64,000 bases of DNA from Roridomyces roridus (Eukaryota > Basidiomycota > Agaricomycetes > Agaricales > Mycenaceae). Every line of letters starts with the position of its first letter. Position 1 is the stretch's first letter. The notes beneath the pieces were generated by a model that worked only from the letters and a program-made list of their open reading frames with translations, had not been told where the DNA came from and ran no database searches. Position numbers and translations under genes: made by a program. Shown piece after piece: positions 22,279 through 33,811 of the stretch. The DNA lies in contig JARKIF010000008.1 of assembly GCA_029378245.1 (NCBI GenBank), forward strand, positions 2,539,830 to 2,603,829, read 5' to 3'.

Positions 22279-25200
22279 TATAGTCTTGGTGGATCATCCT
22301 GTCACTGGAGCGTGTTGAACTTGAAGAGATAAAATCTCTGCCAAAATGTGGACGAGTTAAGAACAACCATCAAAAGAGAAACCAAGCGAGGATCCTCTAC
22401 CCAATCAAAATCGACGGAACGGTTCACTTCAGAAACTATAACCCACGTTCGCGATTCGCGTATTGTCTCCTATTGGTATGTATCCGAAGTCCAGTCCAAA
22501 TAATTGTTCCCGTGCACCCGCCGGCCCTGATCGAAAATTCCATTTTCGATTTGGCATGCAGGGTCGCCGAGATGGAGGGAGGCGCGATAAGTGCGACGTC
22601 GAACAATCATCGAGCTTGGAATCGCAATCAGAGCGTCTAGCGAGCGGGCACTCGATCGAGGCAGGCCCGGCGGGTGCAGCAGATCGTTGGTGGAATATTC
22701 GGAGTTTGATTCAGGGCCGGCGATGGTGCTAAGGCGAAAGCTGGCGGAAGACACGACTATCTCGGCCCGAGCCGTGGAACCCTCCTCGAATTTGCTTCTA
22801 ATCAGTGCCAATCGGACCTGAGGATCCGGCACGCTGTCTTGGATGCTTACAACCGAGTCAACGACTCAGCTGCTCTCAGCTGTCATTATGCAAAAGAATT
22901 TAATCAACGTGAGAGGCACGCCCCGCCTCCTTGAAGCCTTCCTTCCTCAGGGACGCGCAGGTCCGTGAATCGGGGGAACTGCGGCCTGCCTGCCCGATGT
23001 CGGCGGCTACGCGGTGGGGTAAGACAGCGTGAGGATTCATGCTGGCAGCGGTGATCAAAGACCGGCAGCTGTGGGTCCTTCATTTCAAGGCTCGCTTCGT
23101 GGATAAAGTAGACGAGTTTCGCTACAGTCAGTCGGGGAGCAATGGCCGAAGCGATCGCGGCGAACGTTTGTGACCACTGACGGTGTTCGCTAAAATTGAA
23201 AATATGGAATGGCGGCCAGGACATTGTGTGGGACATTGGGACTCGTGGAGATGGATACCCTCACCCTCAAAGCCAAGGTCAATGGTGTTTGACAAACCCT
23301 GGATACTTTATGACGGTAAGAACGAATATAGGCCGGAATACACCAGTTACTCAGCGGCCAAGCACACCTCGGAAGCAACAAGGAACGACGAGAATAGTGT
23401 GGCGTTCAAGCACCAGATTTGAGGAGTTACGGTTAGCAACAGCCAGCCAGGTTACCTTGCCGCACACCCAATTATCTCTAAGATAGTAAGCGCCTGCCAT
23501 TTCTGCCAATAAAGACGCCAGAGCCCGCTCGTCCGAATGTCTTGATTTCTAAGATGAGCTACGCTTAAGGACCCTGAGATGAATTGATTGTTGACCGAAA
23601 GAAGTATATATCCCGTTGGTGTCCCAACGTGGACCTTGCCGGTATATGGCAATTGCCCAACGCGCGCCACGCCACCACCCACTCACGTATGTGTGGCCCT
23701 GTCTGAGAAGAAATCCTGGTGGATGCGCCAGGGTCGACAATTGTACGGGAAGACACGCTTGTTTTGGGGATCAGAATCCAGGGAAATCCTAGGATGCACG
23801 TACGTCTTCCATCCGAGTCTTCAGGCTCAACAGCCTGAGTTCAATTGATAAAAGTTTGATGCGGGCTGGTTCGCGCGCTTAGCGCTATCGCAGTTGGCAT
23901 TCCAGATGTCAGATAACCGCAGGCGTGATGAGGAGTTGGCCGAGGACATCGTGAATGACCGAGAGGGGTTGAAACTAGAGGGAGAACCTGATGCATCGCG
24001 CTCGCGAGAAGAACGATACTGACTAGCCTATAGGCCTGAGTCGGGGTGGGAATGCATCCAGATGAGCAACGGCGTGTTCCCTTCTAGGACTGAAACAGAC
24101 ATGAGTTGGACATGAGGCCTGAGGGCGGGAGAACCTGATGTGATGGCAAGATATACGAAGAAGCATGCCATTCCGATTTGATGTGGGCGGGCGTTTTCCG
24201 AGATCGAAGGAAATAAACGGGAGTCGCCCAGATTCGTGAACCACGGCAATAATTAGAGGGATCCACAGAATCCAAAGACTGGCCAACCCTGAATGAATTG
24301 AGTTGAAACAGTACGCAGTGCGTTCACCCACCCAAGTACTTTCGCCACCGCCTGACGTCGACGTCGACGCATGCGCACGCACCGCTGGCCGCCCTCCCGC
24401 CGGAGCCGCGAATGTCTAGACGTGTAATTACAAGTAGCGCAGGGTCCGCCCGGGGTTAGCGTTGGCGTTGGCATTATTTAACGTTTTTGCTTTGGCGACC
24501 AGCTAGAGTTGGGCTGGCCGGCGAAGAATTGACTAGTGGCGGCAAGTTGCGCTTTGTTTTGCTGTTTCTGATGGAACGGTATCGAGTCCTCGTGCGTCGA
24601 TCCTACCAGAAAGAAAAGCCTCTAATCCTGTACCCTCGTGGCATCGCATCGCGGGGACCGGGGTATGTACCTCGAAATAGGAGAGAAATAGGACCCGCAC
24701 AGGGACGACTGCGGAGTTGCAATTGACTTGCCGCCTCGGCCTCGTGTGCATGCTTCAGCACGGAAGTAATTTGGTTCGGTTTGGTGATTTAATTTGGCAG
24801 TTTGTGAATCAGAAAGGTGCCGGTGGGTCCGAATTGCGGCAGGACACGTAAAGTAATTCGAGAGCGAATTTAGCTGCGCGGTGGCGGTTCATTTGACCCG
24901 CGTGTGCCATTGCCAGTTGTCAAGGCAGTGGCGCGCCGCGTGCTTTACACGAATTGGTGGTGTGAGTCGCGAGGGGCAGAGAGATGCCGAGGACTTGAAC
25001 AGCAGCTGTTTGATTTCTTGATCCTTGACGACTCGGACACGGTGAAAGTTCTAAAGGGTACATACAGCGCCCGAATGAGGAATTCGAAAACGCCGTCCAG
25101 CGATCGAAGAATGGAAACACACCTTCCAGAAATTGAATCAATGGGTTCAGAACGGGGTTCGATGAGAGCTGTGGCGGAGGGTTCGAGAATCGAATACAGC

Positions 25201-26739
25201 GGAGAATGAAAGCAAAGCAAGTAGATCCAGTTTCACGGACCGACTTCCTGGGCAAGGATAATCATTTTCAAGCTTAATCTCCGTCCGCCAGCCAGCCAGC
25301 CAGCCAGGTGCGCTGGCGTTAAACTTTGCAAGGCGGAACTTACCGAGGACGAGGATGATGCATGTCAGTGCAATTCGTTGCTGGATATGCAACCATGAAG
25401 TCGTTGGATTTTCTTGGTGAGCGGGACAGTAAGTCAGACCAGGATGGGCACTGATTCGACAGAAAGAGAGGGATAAGAGCTACCCAGGGCCGCCATCGAA
25501 GAACAGACGTAGATCAAGCTTTGCGGATAGATTAAGCATTATCGCCGCCCTCGAACGACCCTCGTTTCGTAATAGGGCGCGGTGGCGCAGTGGCGCAAGA
25601 AGAAGACGGGATTCGGGATTCGCACCGACGGACCGACCGACTGCGAACTGGGTCGGATGGAATGGGGGGGTCGTGGATCGGCGCGTCGGAAACACCGGCG
25701 GCGCACGTTACACGTTACAACCCTTGTCCTGAGTCCTCCAGACCTCGCCCAGGCCCAGGGTCGCGTGAGCGTTTCGAGTCGTCATATGTTCGGTCATAAA
25801 ATTTTAATAAAGAACCAGAGGGAAGTAGGCACGAGGTTTGACGCGTACTATGATGGCGCTGTTGTTCCACGGTCGTCGGTCGGTGTCAATAATACACCGA
25901 TGCGCCACTGCATGCTGTCCTGTCATCTGATTAGCCTGATGATGCGCGTCCAAGACAGACTTACGGGTTGTAGGACATAGGGAGTAGCAAACGCCGGACA
26001 GACAGGCGGATGAACGGACAGACATGCGCGGGTAACGGGTTCCTGTGCCTGTGTTGTCTGCCTTTCAAATTGCGCTTTCGTACACTAGTACGGAAATTTA
26101 TTTTCAACCCCAGGCACAACATATGTAAATTTGAAGTTGAAGCTGGTTAGTTAGTTAGTTAGTTGAATTGGAGGCGTGGGCAGGCACGACAACAACGCAA
26201 CTTGAATGTCTGTGCTTTCGGTGATTGGCCGTTGACTGGTACATATGAATATTGACGCGAAGTCGGATCTGAGCGGTGTTGTTGTAGGTGTAGTTCGGTA
26301 GGCATAGAGATAACTATGAGAGGAGGCGTGCTGTGCTTGGTAATGGAACATGATGCCCATGATGCGGACGGGCGGGAGCGAATGAGTAGAGCGTAGACTC
26401 GGACTCGAAGTCTGAGTACAGGAGCGAACTGGTTCGAGGGCGTAGTACCAAACACTTGTGCGAGTTGCGAGGTTGCGCAGTTAAGGGCCAACTGTCAGGG
26501 CGTAGGCATAGTAGGTGTAGGAGAGGCGCGAACATTCGGAGTCGAGAGTTGACGTAGGACTAAGGAAAGGGGTCATAGAGTCTGGGCCTCAGTTACAGGG
26601 ACGTGGGGTTTTGGACCCGTGATGAGTTTGGACGGAGGACGAGGGCAGCGGAGGGTAGAGGGGCTAGCGGGCGAGGTGGGTCCAGCCGAGTCGAGACGAG
26701 ATGGGACTCGCAACTCGGATGAAGAGTAGTGGGACCGCA
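22279..26739. other. Gene-poor region; weak coding-like stretches
   Basis: Two minus-strand frames (22470-22832 and 22904-23236) read like protein (for example FAAIASAIAPRLTVAKLVYF) and could be exons or decayed exons of one unidentified gene. I do not recognise a family, so I do not call it. Simple repeats include CAGC repeats at about 25290-25310 and TTAG repeats at about 26143-26165. The rest shows nothing that I can support. Confidence 0.35.
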
Positions 26740-27540
26740 GCGAATTGATTCACAGAAAATACACAGCAGTGCTAGCACAAAAGCGAGTGGCTTTGACGGC
26801 ATTCAATGTAGAACGAGTCACAGAACTTGTGCGAATGACTCCAAGTGGAACGGCTAGCCAGCGAGGGGCGCGATAGCGGGCGAGGTGGGTCCATCCGAGC
26901 CGAGCCGAGCATAGCAGCGAATTGTCTGTTTGTCCAACTGCAGTTATTGGGCCAAGCTTTCAGTGATCATGCGGGTGGGGAATCGCGAGTCATTCCGCAG
27001 TAGCGTATTTTCTAGTCAGAGTACGTAGAGAAGCTGATTCGGCAAAAAAGCACAGCAGCACAAGACCGAATTGAAGAGCAGTCAGACTTGAGAGGCCCAT
27101 GCGGGCATCGTGGATTCCTAACCTAGACACCGTACGCATTCTAGTCAATGTAGAGAACTTGATTTGGGAAAAACATGCACAGCAGTACAAAACCAATTTG
27201 AAAAGCAGTCAGAGTCGAGAGGTCCACGCGGAGATCGTGTAATCCGGCACCGAGTCATGCGTAGGATAGCAGAAGGAACTGCAGTTGTGTGATTTCGTAA
27301 GATGACTCCAAGTGCAGGGCGAGGGTGCGAGGGTGCGGGGGTGCACAGCGGTGGTCAGGCAGAATTATATTATTGCGTATTCGGAGGGCCCAGAAGCAGT
27401 GAATCACGCAGTAGAGAACCTGATTCAGAAAAAAGAAAAAGAAAAAAGAAGAAATGCACAGCAGCGGCGAGCCGGTTCGCCATGATCGTACACGAGGAGA
27501 TCGTGGAATCCCGCGTCGAGTCACCAACACAATAAGGGAG
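26740..27540. repeat. Degenerate repeat module, about four copies
   Basis: A module with the core GATTCGG-A(4-6)-GCACAGCAG, flanked by AGAGAA on one side and GAGATCGTGGAATCC on the other, appears near 26745, 27030, 27150 and 27415. Spacing is about 120 bp for the middle pair and about 260-290 bp for the others. On the minus strand each core encodes a hydrophobic stretch (for example LAFVLALLCIFCESI and LQFGLVLLCFFAESASL). Copies are diverged, with indels and an A-rich expansion in the last. Confidence 0.55.
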
Positions 27541-28597
27541 TGCTGTCGAGTCGAGCCTTGTGATAATGTCGTAAGATGACTCGAAGGATAAGTACACAGT
27601 TCGCAGTTCGCCGCAGTGCAAGGCCGCAGAGAACACAAGACAGGCCAAGAGGGCAAGATGCGGAATGGAAGCTCTAGTCTTGACGCGGCTCTTTTCCGAA
27701 GAGAGCTGGATCCGGGCGGCGTAGGTGGAATGATGAATGCCTCGAGGGCTCAGACGGGGATCGCCAGGTGGGAAAAGGAAGAGAGAATTCTGATTCTCGT
27801 GACGATCATGACTCGGACTCGGTCCGCAGTTCCGAATGCGTCGGCTCACACACTCGGCAATCAATCAGAATACCGGACCCGTCGGGCTCGGCGTCGGGAG
27901 CCTGGAAGCAAATTTGGCGCTATCTCCCTTTACGGGTACGGGTACAAGGGTGAGCTTTGGGGCCGGCGCCACAGAAGGTCTTGGTGCACGATGTCGTCGC
28001 ACGAGAAGAAGATGTGACTGACTGTGAAATGGGTAGGATTTAGGGGATACTTTGGACACTAATGTAATGAGGCCAGCGAGGTACGGGGCATGATAGATGG
28101 TTTAGTTAGTAAGGAAGAAAATAGGCGAAGGAAACGGACCGTCATGAAATTCCGTCTAATAATCTACCTGCCAGCGTGTCAAGAGCAATATGTTGCCGCC
28201 GTGCATACCGCACGCCTTCATCTAATCTGTTTCTGTTTTGATTGTGGGTGCGCATCACCACGGAGCCCTTGTATTTTTGGTCGGAGGATGAAAGTCGGTG
28301 GTGTGCAAGCGAAGGCTGCGCCGCTGTATGCCAGTTGGACGTCGTACCCACATGGTTTCGAGTACCCGTGGTAGGGTCTTGGGCTTTTTCTGCGAATATT
28401 TTTGCGTGAAAAAACTCTCTGTGAACGGCTGGCAAATTCCGTGGCTACAGTCAATTAGGTGCACGTTGCGGGGCACATTTCGAGATCTTGCCGCTGTGGC
28501 ATCAAAATGCGGCGTTTAACCAAATCGGGAAGTGAGCCAGCCCGTCAGTGACTCGATTCGGCGATCGCTCATTTACTCTGACTCTCCTCCCGACTAG
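27541..28597. other. Intergenic, upstream of cyclin B
   Basis: No supportable gene. The last 100 bp are the cyclin B promoter. Confidence 0.4.
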
Positions 28598-28605
28598 TAT
28601 ATATA
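28598..28605 (+). promoter_or_regulatory. TATA box of cyclin B
   Basis: TATATATA lies 57 bp before the chosen start codon (28655). An ATG at 28622 is only 17 bp after the TATA box and so probably lies upstream of, or at, the transcription start. Confidence 0.6.
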
Positions 28606-28654
28606 CCCTCGCCCGAAAAATGTGGCACTCACATCGCCTCCGCCCTCCACGACA

Positions 28655-29632
28655 ATGCGATACTCTCAGGCCTCCTCCTCCTCTGCCTATGCCTCTTGGA
28701 GCCCATCTAGCAGCAGCAGCAGCGGCTCTCCAGTCCACGCTGCCTCCCTCGTCGACGCGTCCAGCCACTCTCCGGATCTCCTCCATCTCATCGACGTGAA
28801 GCTATCAAAGCCTGTCATCCGTGCGTCGTCACCCTCTCTCTCCTCCTCCCATCTTGACTCTTTCGCAGAATACGTAGTGGACTGTGTGTCCGAGACCGTC
28901 GACTGTGCCATGGGCCGCCCCACACGTGCCCGGCAGCTCACGCCCTCCCCATACCTCCCCAAATTCATCTCATTCGCACAAACCGTGCTCGCCCGCGCTG
29001 AAGTCCGTACTCCCACTCTCCTCGTCGCACTCGTCTACATCTCCCGTGCCCGTCCTCATCTCTCCATCGCCCTCGAGCAATACGCTCTCGAGAGAGTCTT
29101 CCTCGGTGCCCTCATGTGTGCGTCAAAGTACACCAACGACTCTACGCTCAAGAACGTCCATTGGGCACTTTGCACGGGACTTTTTGGACGGAGGGACGTA
29201 GGGAGGATCGAGCGCGAGTTTCTCGACGTGCTTGACTGGGAGCTGGGTGTGCGTGAGGCGGATGTGATGGCTCACCATGAGGGAATCCTCCGTGCGTCGC
29301 AGTCTGTGGTCTACAAGACCAAGAGCAAGGTCAGCCCACCGCCGAGGAAGTCTTCCTCCACGCCCTACACCCGGCGTGTCCCTGCTCCCGTCCCCGAGCT
29401 GGCGCCTTCCCGCGCCTCCTCGCCCTCGAGCAGCAGTGACGATTCCATGTCGCCGCCTACCCCCGAGCCTATGGAGGTCGACCCTGTCCCCGCCCCCGTG
29501 CCTGCGAAGAGCAGCAAGGCCAAGGGCGGGCTGCAAGACCTCCTCAGCGCCTTCCCCACGTTACCCATCCCCATATCCATCCCTGTCGCCCATTACAAGC
29601 AGGCGTATCGGATACCCGTCGTCGCGGCCTAA
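28655..29632 (+). CDS. PHO80/Pcl-type cyclin, copy B
   Basis: Two exons, 28655-28820 and 28869-29632, with a 48-nt intron (gtgcgt...cag) at the same phase-1 position as in copies A and C; 309 residues after splicing. I chose the ATG at 28655 (MRYSQASSSSAYASWSP) because it aligns with copy A and because of the TATA distance. The cyclin box reads VDCVSETVDCAMGR, FISFAQTVLARAEV, LVALVYISRARPHLSIALEQ, ERVFLGALMCASKYTND, STLKNVHWALCTGLFGRRD, EREFLDVLDWELGV. The C-terminal tail is rich in Ser, Pro and charged residues (SPSSSSDDSMSPPTPEPMEV), with several SP/TP sites. The ending is ALPTLPIPISIPV-like and hydrophobic, similar to copy A. Predicted role: regulatory subunit for a Pho85-like kinase. Confidence 0.82.
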   Translation: MRYSQASSSSAYASWSPSSSSSSGSPVHAASLVDASSHSPDLLHLIDVKLSKPVIRASSPSLSSSHLDSFAEYVVDCVSETVDCAMGRPTRARQLTPSPYLPKFISFAQTVLARAEVRTPTLLVALVYISRARPHLSIALEQYALERVFLGALMCASKYTNDSTLKNVHWALCTGLFGRRDVGRIEREFLDVLDWELGVREADVMAHHEGILRASQSVVYKTKSKVSPPPRKSSSTPYTRRVPAPVPELAPSRASSPSSSSDDSMSPPTPEPMEVDPVPAPVPAKSSKAKGGLQDLLSAFPTLPIPISIPVAHYKQAYRIPVVAA

Positions 29633-30534
29633 TCCCCTCCCTTGCCCGCCCCTCTCCTCGTCTCAGACTCAGACTCGTTTTCTTGGAATTGGAATCAAAT
29701 CAATCGGAATCTTTTCTTGCAAAAATGTTACCATTGGGGAGAAACTCGTAGTGCACGGCTCCCCATCCACTCTCCCTCCTTCCTATCTCATCGCATGCTC
29801 TCATCACCCACCCACCCTCACTTGCTATCAATTTATCCTCATCGTCATCTTCGCTATTATCTTACCTGCACATATTGGTTGTTGCATCGCTACATACTAT
29901 TGGTTATACCTATACTTACATCCCCTTCGTCCTTGCTTGTGGACGTTACATATTTACTACCTTATCGCTCACTTACTACTACACCCTCTGTTGTCGCTTG
30001 TTGTACATACCGTACAACGGGAATCCAAATGAAACTGTGTTGTACTACCCTCGGCGTCGACAAGTGTGAAGTCTGATAGATTGTGATTGAGGGAGGGAAG
30101 CACGCACCTTTGAAGTTTGAGAGATTGTGTTTCCTGACAACGACAACGCGACCTAGGACAACGACAGGTCTTCGACGGACGACTGGCGACGGTACCCAGG
30201 CTGCCATGCTGCGTGTGAGATGGATTCCGATTTAGATGATAACTTCGGAGGGGGACCTCGGGCTTGTCGGTGCTGCCACCCACCCACGCCCACTGCACCC
30301 ACGCCCACGCGAAAATTGGATGTGGCGCGGCTATGGCCATGGCCGCGGGACGTATGTAATTGTGAAGAGGAGGACGGCTGCTGTCTGTCTCATAATTGTC
30401 AGTTTACGACGGGGAGTTGGCAATGCGCATATAAGATGGTGTCGACATACACGCGGACTAGGCGTTTAATTGCCCAGTTGATTTGATTTGATTTGCATGC
30501 CTTTATCAAAGGAACGCGTATGCTATACCAGCCT
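29633..30534. other. 3' flank of cyclin B and intergenic DNA
   Basis: T/C-rich text follows the stop codon and is probably 3' UTR. After about 30060 I see only short unrelated ORFs. Confidence 0.4.
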
Positions 30535-31312
30535 TTACTGGACAAAACCCCTGTGGGAGTGCGTGGTTGTGAGTGGAGACGCGTGGCAATGCATTTTGAC
30601 GCGTCGTGATGCACTTGAAACGTGCTTTGACCGCACTTTTGCGACACATCGTTTGCCTGGGAGTGATTCCGGCGGATTTTCCCATTCACTCGAGACGCGC
30701 TTCTCATGCATCGACTGTCACTCATCCCCACGCCCCGGACTGCACTCGCCCCACCAAGCGCCGGGAGTATGCCGAGATGAACTTTGCTGATGGATACCAT
30801 ACCACTTCTCCTCGGCGCCTCGGCCGCACACCGGCAAGCTTACTCTCTCGGGCCAATCTCCGGCCGTGCGGCTCATGCCGGCGAAGTTCAGACAATGATC
30901 GGCACTAGGTACTAGTAGGTAGGTCCTGGATTGTTGTATTCCAGTTGTATTCATATACTTAAAATCATGCACAAGTTCACAGCTGGCACTGCATACGCGG
31001 ACTGTTGAATTCAACATGCCGTGTTGCCGTTGATCGCCTTTGATTGCATCAGCATCGATGTAAATTTCTCAGGAAAATTCTGCAACTGAGCAATTCACGG
31101 AAGTGCGTGGAGGTGATTGGGTCAACATCACACAGAAAGTGCGCTATCTTCCCCGCTGTGCATGGAAAGTGGGTGTTCACGCAGTCGGCAACTTAACAGC
31201 AACAACTCGACATTCGTTTGGCATGCATCGACACTCACTTCAAACGCACTCCCACTCGATTCACGCACTCCAACGCGTGGCCACGCATCGAAAGTGGACT
31301 TTTGTCCAATAA
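30535..31312. mobile_element. Possible MITE with imperfect terminal inverted repeats
   Basis: The left end reads TTACTGGACAAAA, and the right end, in reverse complement, reads TTATTGGACAAAAGTCC. Both ends contain several GTGCGTGG/ACGCGTGG-type motifs, and the similarity continues loosely inwards for about 90 bp. The length is about 778 bp and no coding capacity is seen. I could not find a clear target-site duplication, so the element is old or mis-bounded. Confidence 0.4.
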
Positions 31313-31369
31313 CGACCGTCATAGTATGCGCTCAACGACTTGCGGGATAGGCGTGGTGTATCACGTTTT

Positions 31370-32180
31370 AATGCGGTGTCGTGTCGTGTCGTCCGAGTCC
31401 CTTCATAAGTAGTAGTAGCAGTAACAGGAGGGTATGTGGCGCGCGTGCTAATGCAAGGTGTTTCCCGAAAGTAACAGGTTACAGTCGCCGTCCGGGACCC
31501 AGTCCCTTCATAAGTAGTAGTAGCAGCGATATGCGCCTGTGGCACGCGTGCAAAGTAGGTGTTTTCCGATACTAGTTGGCACTGCAAAGTCGCGAATGTA
31601 CATACCACGTTTAATGCGGTGTCATGCCGTCCGGGTCCCTTCATGAGTAGTAGCAGCGATATGCGCATGTGGCGCGCGTGCTAATGCATTATGCGTCCGA
31701 ACCAGGTGTTTCCCGAAGGTAACAGTTACATAGTTGGCACCAGTGCGAAGTCGTCTCAGCTCAAACCTCGAACTTGATTCAGACTTTTACTCGGGTGCGG
31801 GGAGCGGAAGGAAGAATCGACCAAGTACTTACATTGTGGCATTGGCATTGACGACGCGGCTTCGATTTCTGATGATGCATTCGAGGAAGGTCGGACGCGT
31901 GCAGATTAGCTATAGCCAAAGCTCGGTGTCGACGTGACGTTGTATGCGAACCAGGCGTTTCCCGAAGGTAACAGTACCAGTTACATAGTTGGCACCAGTG
32001 CGAAGTCGTCTCAGCTCAAACCTCGAACTCGAACTTGATTCAGACCTTGCCTTTACTCGGGTGCGGGGAGCGGAAGAATAGGGAACGTAGAAGCACTCAA
32101 ATTGTGGCATTGGCATTGACAACGCGGCTTCGATTTCTGATGAGCTATATAGCCAAAGCTCGGGGTCGACGTCGGACGGT
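31370..32180. repeat. Complex tandem repeats
   Basis: CCCTTCATAAGTAGTAGTAGCAG or a close variant occurs three times (about 31400, 31502 and 31638), each followed by text like GCGCGCGTGCTAATGC. A second, longer direct duplication of about 240 bp follows: unit 1 about 31697-31935 and unit 2 about 31946-32180 (spacing 249 bp), sharing GTTTCCCGAAGGTAACAGT, AGTTGGCACCAGTGCGAAGT and ATAGCCAAAGCTCGG. No coding capacity. Confidence 0.75.
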
Positions 32181-32214
32181 GATAGCGTAAGCGAATTTGA
32201 GTTATGACAAGGGT

Positions 32215-32370
32215 CGGATATCTAGCTTCCAGGCTGATGATTGACGGTTGAAGGGATGGAGGGAAGCCATAGGGTAAGCTGATGATCGACGCGGCGTGTG
32301 GGGTATCTAGCTTCCCTGACGATTGAGTCGGATTGACGGCTCAGGGAGGCATGGAGGGAAGCCAGACCGC
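32215..32370. repeat. Short direct duplication (~90 bp)
   Basis: TATCTAGCTTCC occurs at about 32219 and 32308, GGATGGAGGGAAGCCA-like text at about 32257 and 32348, and GCTGATGATCGAC-like text after each. This looks like a local duplication next to the longer tandem array. Confidence 0.55.
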
Positions 32371-33751
32371 GGGCTGATGGTCGACACTCCTCGAAGGACA
32401 TCGCACAACGACCCGAACTGCATCCAAAGATTGTTGATAGAGGCCGGTATCGGTATCGGATGGCGGGGTGAATGCTGGAGGAGGTATACATAGCGGTCGG
32501 CGCGCGGTTGGCACGGGGACGAGGAGTCGCGGTGTAGTCGATCCTGAACGGATGCACTGCGATCGCCCGAGACTGCCGTTGAGTGATAACTTTGCATATG
32601 AACCATTATTAGAGTCTTAGGAGGACGGCGGCGGCGGCGGCGTGATAAGTACTGAGCGATATCCACGTAGAATGTCGTAGAGGAGACGAAAGATATGACG
32701 GCGCAACACCTTTGAATGAATGTAGCAACTGGTCCCGAGGTGGGTTGAATGAAATGAAATGAATTTCGAATGACCAGGCGGAGCCCGGGGTGGAGGTGGC
32801 GTGGCGGATTAACTGCAGTGGGGACCCTATGTACATATCCGCCTACGTGCACAGCAGCGCAACAGATCAAGTGCGCGCCGAGGCCGGCGGCGTCTCCAAC
32901 TCCGATTGCAGCTCGATTTTGGAGTGGTATGAACGTTACAACGCGGAACGCTGGTGCACTTCATTGAATTCGTCCTGAAGCAGATGGATGGTGAAGTGTG
33001 GAGGGTGAACTGGTTTGAATTCGAGGAACTGTGCGCGGAATAAAAAAAAGGCCGTGGCGGATTCCATATAGGTGGTAGTGGACGGCGAGACACGCGTTGC
33101 AGGCGTTATTGATCGTCGGAAGGTAGAACAAGATGTTTGTGTCTTGCAGCGGGTAGGCGCATGGCTCGACAGATCCGAAGACTGGAACAAAAATCCGTAT
33201 CATCCTAGATTCCTGAGTAGCTGGTAGCAGCTTGGTTATTTCGAGAGACAGCGGGATGCGGAGAGTCGAGACCAGGTACAGACGCTGGTCCACTGTTCCT
33301 GACATTTTGGACCGGTTTGCATGTGCGCATGCCCGCCGGCGAATACTTTGGTTAGAATGATGATGAGTATCCTAAACCCGATGAGAGACTGGGAAGTTGG
33401 GCATGTGGAGATCCTCACATACGTGGCAGTCGGCGCCGACATGCGACGGCGCCGTGTCCGAGGAGATTGGATGTGATTGTGATTGTGATTTTGAAGGAGA
33501 AACAAGTAGTACTGGGCCCGAGGAGTGTATTTGAAAGTTTCACAGTGAACCGCGGACATGCATTGAGCGCCGAGATTATGAGACGAGACGCAGCATTCAA
33601 TTGCCAAGGCCAAACCAAGGTTCCTCGGGAGTCGGGCCTTAGGTTCCCGGCCAGAAGACGGTCAAGGCCTGAGACATGGGATACAACAACGGTCAGGGCT
33701 CATCCAGAACGGTAGAGTTCGAAAGCAACATGATGGAGCGGAAGCAAGAAG
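32371..33751. other. Intergenic, with unassigned coding-like minus-strand stretches
   Basis: Minus-strand frames near 33305-33090 (starting MSGTVDQRLYLVSTLRIPLS) and 33035-32940 (reading FLEFKPVHPPHFTIHLLQDE) look more protein-like than their surroundings and could be exons of one unidentified gene or remnant. I cannot join them with confidence. A GGC-repeat lies at about 32625-32641. Confidence 0.3.
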
Positions 33752-33793
33752 TCATCGTGGGAAAGATCAATGATATGCTTTGTCATCGCTTCT
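33752..33793 (+). promoter_or_regulatory. Conserved promoter block of F-box paralogs
   Basis: TCATCGTGGGAAAGATCAAT and the following GATATGCTTTGTCATCGCTTC are nearly repeated upstream of the paralog at 37946 (about 37869-37910). The two blocks end 19 and 36 bp before the start codons. It may be a retained promoter/5' UTR from the duplication. Confidence 0.45.
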
Positions 33794-33811
33794 TCCCTGC
33801 ACCCATCCACG

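Noticed and set aside
24023..24474. Minus-strand hydrophobic ORFs
   Set aside because: Hydrophobic runs occur in two overlapping frames, with no conserved motif and no consistent exon chain.
25575..25660. tRNA-like A box (GGTGGCGCAGTGG)
   Set aside because: No B box (GGTTCRANYCC) at the right distance and no cloverleaf pairing.
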